Assembly (NCBI RefSeq): GCF_023520795.1
Contig: NZ_CP046605.1
Span: 372,001 to 436,000, forward strand
Length of the DNA: 64,000 nucleotides
Source: Corynebacterium accolens
GTDB lineage: Bacteria; Actinomycetota; Actinomycetes; Mycobacteriales; Mycobacteriaceae
Direction: 5' to 3'
Shown here in pieces: positions 62,378 through 64,000 of the stretch (position 1 is its first letter; each line of letters starts with the position of its first letter). The translations under genes were made by a program, and so were the position numbers. Below the pieces are notes generated by a model. The model was not told where the DNA came from and did no database searches. It saw nothing but the letters and a program-made list of their open reading frames with translations.

Positions 62378-64000
62378 CTAGGCCCGAGACTTTTCCCTGC
62401 GTGCGCGGGCAACCTTGGGATCCGGATTCGGGATGGCATCCAGAAGTTTCTTGGTGTAGTCGTCCTGTGGGTTATCGAAAATCTCATCCGTCGAACCGGA
62501 CTCGACGAACTTGCCCTTGTACATCACCGCAACGCGGTCCGAGAGGTGGCGCACAACGGAAAGGTCGTGGGCAACGAAGAGATAGGACAGGCCCAGCTTT
62601 CGCTTCAGGTCCTCGAGCAGGTTAATGACACCCGCCTGGATGGAGACGTCCAAGGCGGAGACTGGCTCATCCAGCACGAGAACCGAAGGACGCGTGGCTA
62701 GGGCGCGCGCCAACCCGATTCGCTGGCGCTGGCCGCCAGAAAAGTGGCTAGGGAAGCGGTCCAGCTGCGAGGAATCGAGGCCGACCAGGTTCATGAGCTC
62801 ATTCACGCGGGCATCGACATCGCCGTCATAGCCAAGCGAGTTGAGCGGTTCCGCGATGACCTCGCGCACGGTCAGGCGGGGGTTGAGCGAGCTCATGGGA
62901 TCCTGGAAGACGATCTGGATGTCTTTGCGGGCCTCGCGGCGCTCGGATCCGCTCATGCCATTGGCGTCCTTGCCGTTGAGGACTACGGCACCGTTTTCTG
63001 GGTCCAAGTCCATGATCTCCAGCAGGGTGGTGGTCTTACCGCAGCCGGACTCGCCGACGATGGCCAGGCACTCGCCTTCGCGGATATCGAAGGTAATGCC
63101 GTCGACGGCCTTGACGGTGCCCACCTTGCGCTTAATTAACGCGCCCTTGGTCAGCGGGAACTGCTTGCGCAGTTCGTTCACAGCGAGGGTAGTCTTGCGG
63201 TCCTCGCGGGGAACGTCGGCCAAGACGTCATCGGAAAGCAGCGGCGGCTTGAACATCAGCTCGCCGTCAATTTTGCGGTCGTGGATCTCCGGCGCGCGCA
63301 GGCAGGCGCTGCGGTGGGAGGTGGATTCGTCCTTGAGCGGAAGCAGGTTTGGCTCGCCGGTCAGGCACGCCTCTTGGGCGACGGGGCAGCGCGGGGCGAA
63401 TTGGCAACGATCCTTTAGATCCACCAAAACCGGCGGGTTGCCCTCGATGGGGGTGAGGGGCTCCGAGGCAGAGGCATCGGGGCGCGGGGTGGAACCGAGC
63501 AGGCCCACGGTATAGGGCATGCGCGGGTTAGAGAAGATGGTATCGACATCGCCGTGCTCTACCGGCTGGCCGGCGTACATGACCATGACATCATCGGCGG
63601 TTTCTGCCACCACGCCCATATCGTGGGTAATCATGATGGTCGCGGCGCCGGTCTCACGCTGGGCTACTCGGATGACGTCTAGGATCTGGGCCTGGATGGT
63701 GACGTCGAGGGCCGTCGTCGGCTCATCGGCAATGAGCACGCGCGGGTTATTCGCAATAGCAATGGCGATGACCACGCGCTGGCGCATACCGCCGGAAAAC
63801 TCGTGCGGGAAGGACTTCAGGCGCAGGTGGGGCTCGGGGATGCCCACCAGATCCAGCAGTTCGGTGGCTTGCTTAAGGGCGGCCTTCTTGCTGACGTCCT
63901 GGTGCGCCTGGATGGCCTCCACCAGCTGCGAACCAATATCGAAGACAGGGGTCAGCGCGGAGAGCGGATCCTGGAAGATCATGCCGATGCCATTGCCGCG
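62378..64000 (-). CDS. Peptide ABC transporter fused double ATPase (5' end outside window)
   Basis: At least 540 residues are visible; the frame stays open to the window edge, so the first Walker A is outside. First domain: MIFQDPLSALTPVFDIGSQL, FSGGMRQRVVIAIAIANNP, VLIADEPTTALDVTIQAQIL and the oligopeptide-type C-terminal CQFAPRCPVAQEACLTGEP. Second domain: IVGESGCGKTTTLLEIMDLD, FSGGQRQRIGLARALATRPS and VLVLDEPVSALDVSIQAGVI. It is a DppD-DppF style fusion that powers peptide import together with the lipoprotein at 60524-62230. Confidence 0.92.
   Translation of the reverse strand, partial: RGNGIGMIFQDPLSALTPVFDIGSQLVEAIQAHQDVSKKAALKQATELLDLVGIPEPHLRLKSFPHEFSGGMRQRVVIAIAIANNPRVLIADEPTTALDVTIQAQILDVIRVAQRETGAATIMITHDMGVVAETADDVMVMYAGQPVEHGDVDTIFSNPRMPYTVGLLGSTPRPDASASEPLTPIEGNPPVLVDLKDRCQFAPRCPVAQEACLTGEPNLLPLKDESTSHRSACLRAPEIHDRKIDGELMFKPPLLSDDVLADVPREDRKTTLAVNELRKQFPLTKGALIKRKVGTVKAVDGITFDIREGECLAIVGESGCGKTTTLLEIMDLDPENGAVVLNGKDANGMSGSERREARKDIQIVFQDPMSSLNPRLTVREVIAEPLNSLGYDGDVDARVNELMNLVGLDSSQLDRFPSHFSGGQRQRIGLARALATRPSVLVLDEPVSALDVSIQAGVINLLEDLKRKLGLSYLFVAHDLSVVRHLSDRVAVMYKGKFVESGSTDEIFDNPQDDYTKKLLDAIPNPDPKVARARREKSRA

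Overview
The window looks like a chromosomal segment of a high-G+C Corynebacterium. The reasons are a DtxR-type iron box, many promoters whose -10 hexamer sits about 7-8 nt before the start codon (leaderless mRNAs), a menaquinone/MgtA gene block, a DUF3068 (PorA-family) protein, actinobacterial NusG and RpoB forms, and the order secE-nusG-rplKA-rplJL-rpoBC-rpsLG-fusA-tuf. No rRNA and no CRISPR array were seen. The species cannot be fixed from the sequence alone.

Layout. 1-2.2 kb: broken end of an ATP-grasp gene, cut by an IS3-family element that abuts an older IS3 relic. 2.2-14.4 kb: an FAD/NAD(P)-binding protein, a UvrA-like ABC ATPase, a Q/N/Y-rich membrane protein, and the menaquinone region (menD, DUF3592 protein, mgtA, menG, menJ-like reductase, polyprenyl diphosphate synthase). 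14.4-17.3 kb: tRNA-Tyr followed by an accessory patch made of an IS1249-like element split around a hydrolase remnant and a regulator/membrane-protein pair, then a secreted bacteriocin-like protein with a small two-TM partner, then an IS3 relic. 17.3-21.4 kb: DtxR-controlled siderophore ABC transporter. 21.4-26.9 kb: nucleoside/deoxyribose catabolism under a SorC/DeoR-family repressor.

27-58.3 kb is the transcription/translation block: tRNA-Thr, -Met, -Trp, secE, nusG, rplKA, an opposing photolyase, rplJL behind an L10 leader, rpoBC, rpsLG, fusA and tuf. Accessory DNA sits in three gaps of this conserved block. Between rplL and rpoB are an IS30-like fragment, a decayed IS256 element, a broken higA, and a compact RiPP-like cluster on the minus strand (short precursor, ATP-grasp ligase, SagB-type dehydrogenase, MFS exporter). 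Between rpoC and the thiamine-precursor ECF transporter (TPP riboswitch, ykoEDC) is an Abi-family HEPN protein preceded by a structured non-coding RNA. After tuf is a 1.76-kb DDE element with five 24-bp repeats at each end and a 15-bp palindromic target duplication.

60-64 kb: a peptide ABC transporter (lipoprotein and fused double ATPase), running off the window.

Most notable: (1) the ATP-grasp + SagB RiPP-like cluster, with no YcaO and a probable TTG-started precursor followed by an attenuating hairpin; (2) the Abi/ncRNA pair; (3) the symmetrical 5 x 24-bp transposon ends; (4) the secreted Gly/Ala-rich two-cysteine protein with a small membrane partner. Functions of these four are inferred from sequence features and gene order only.
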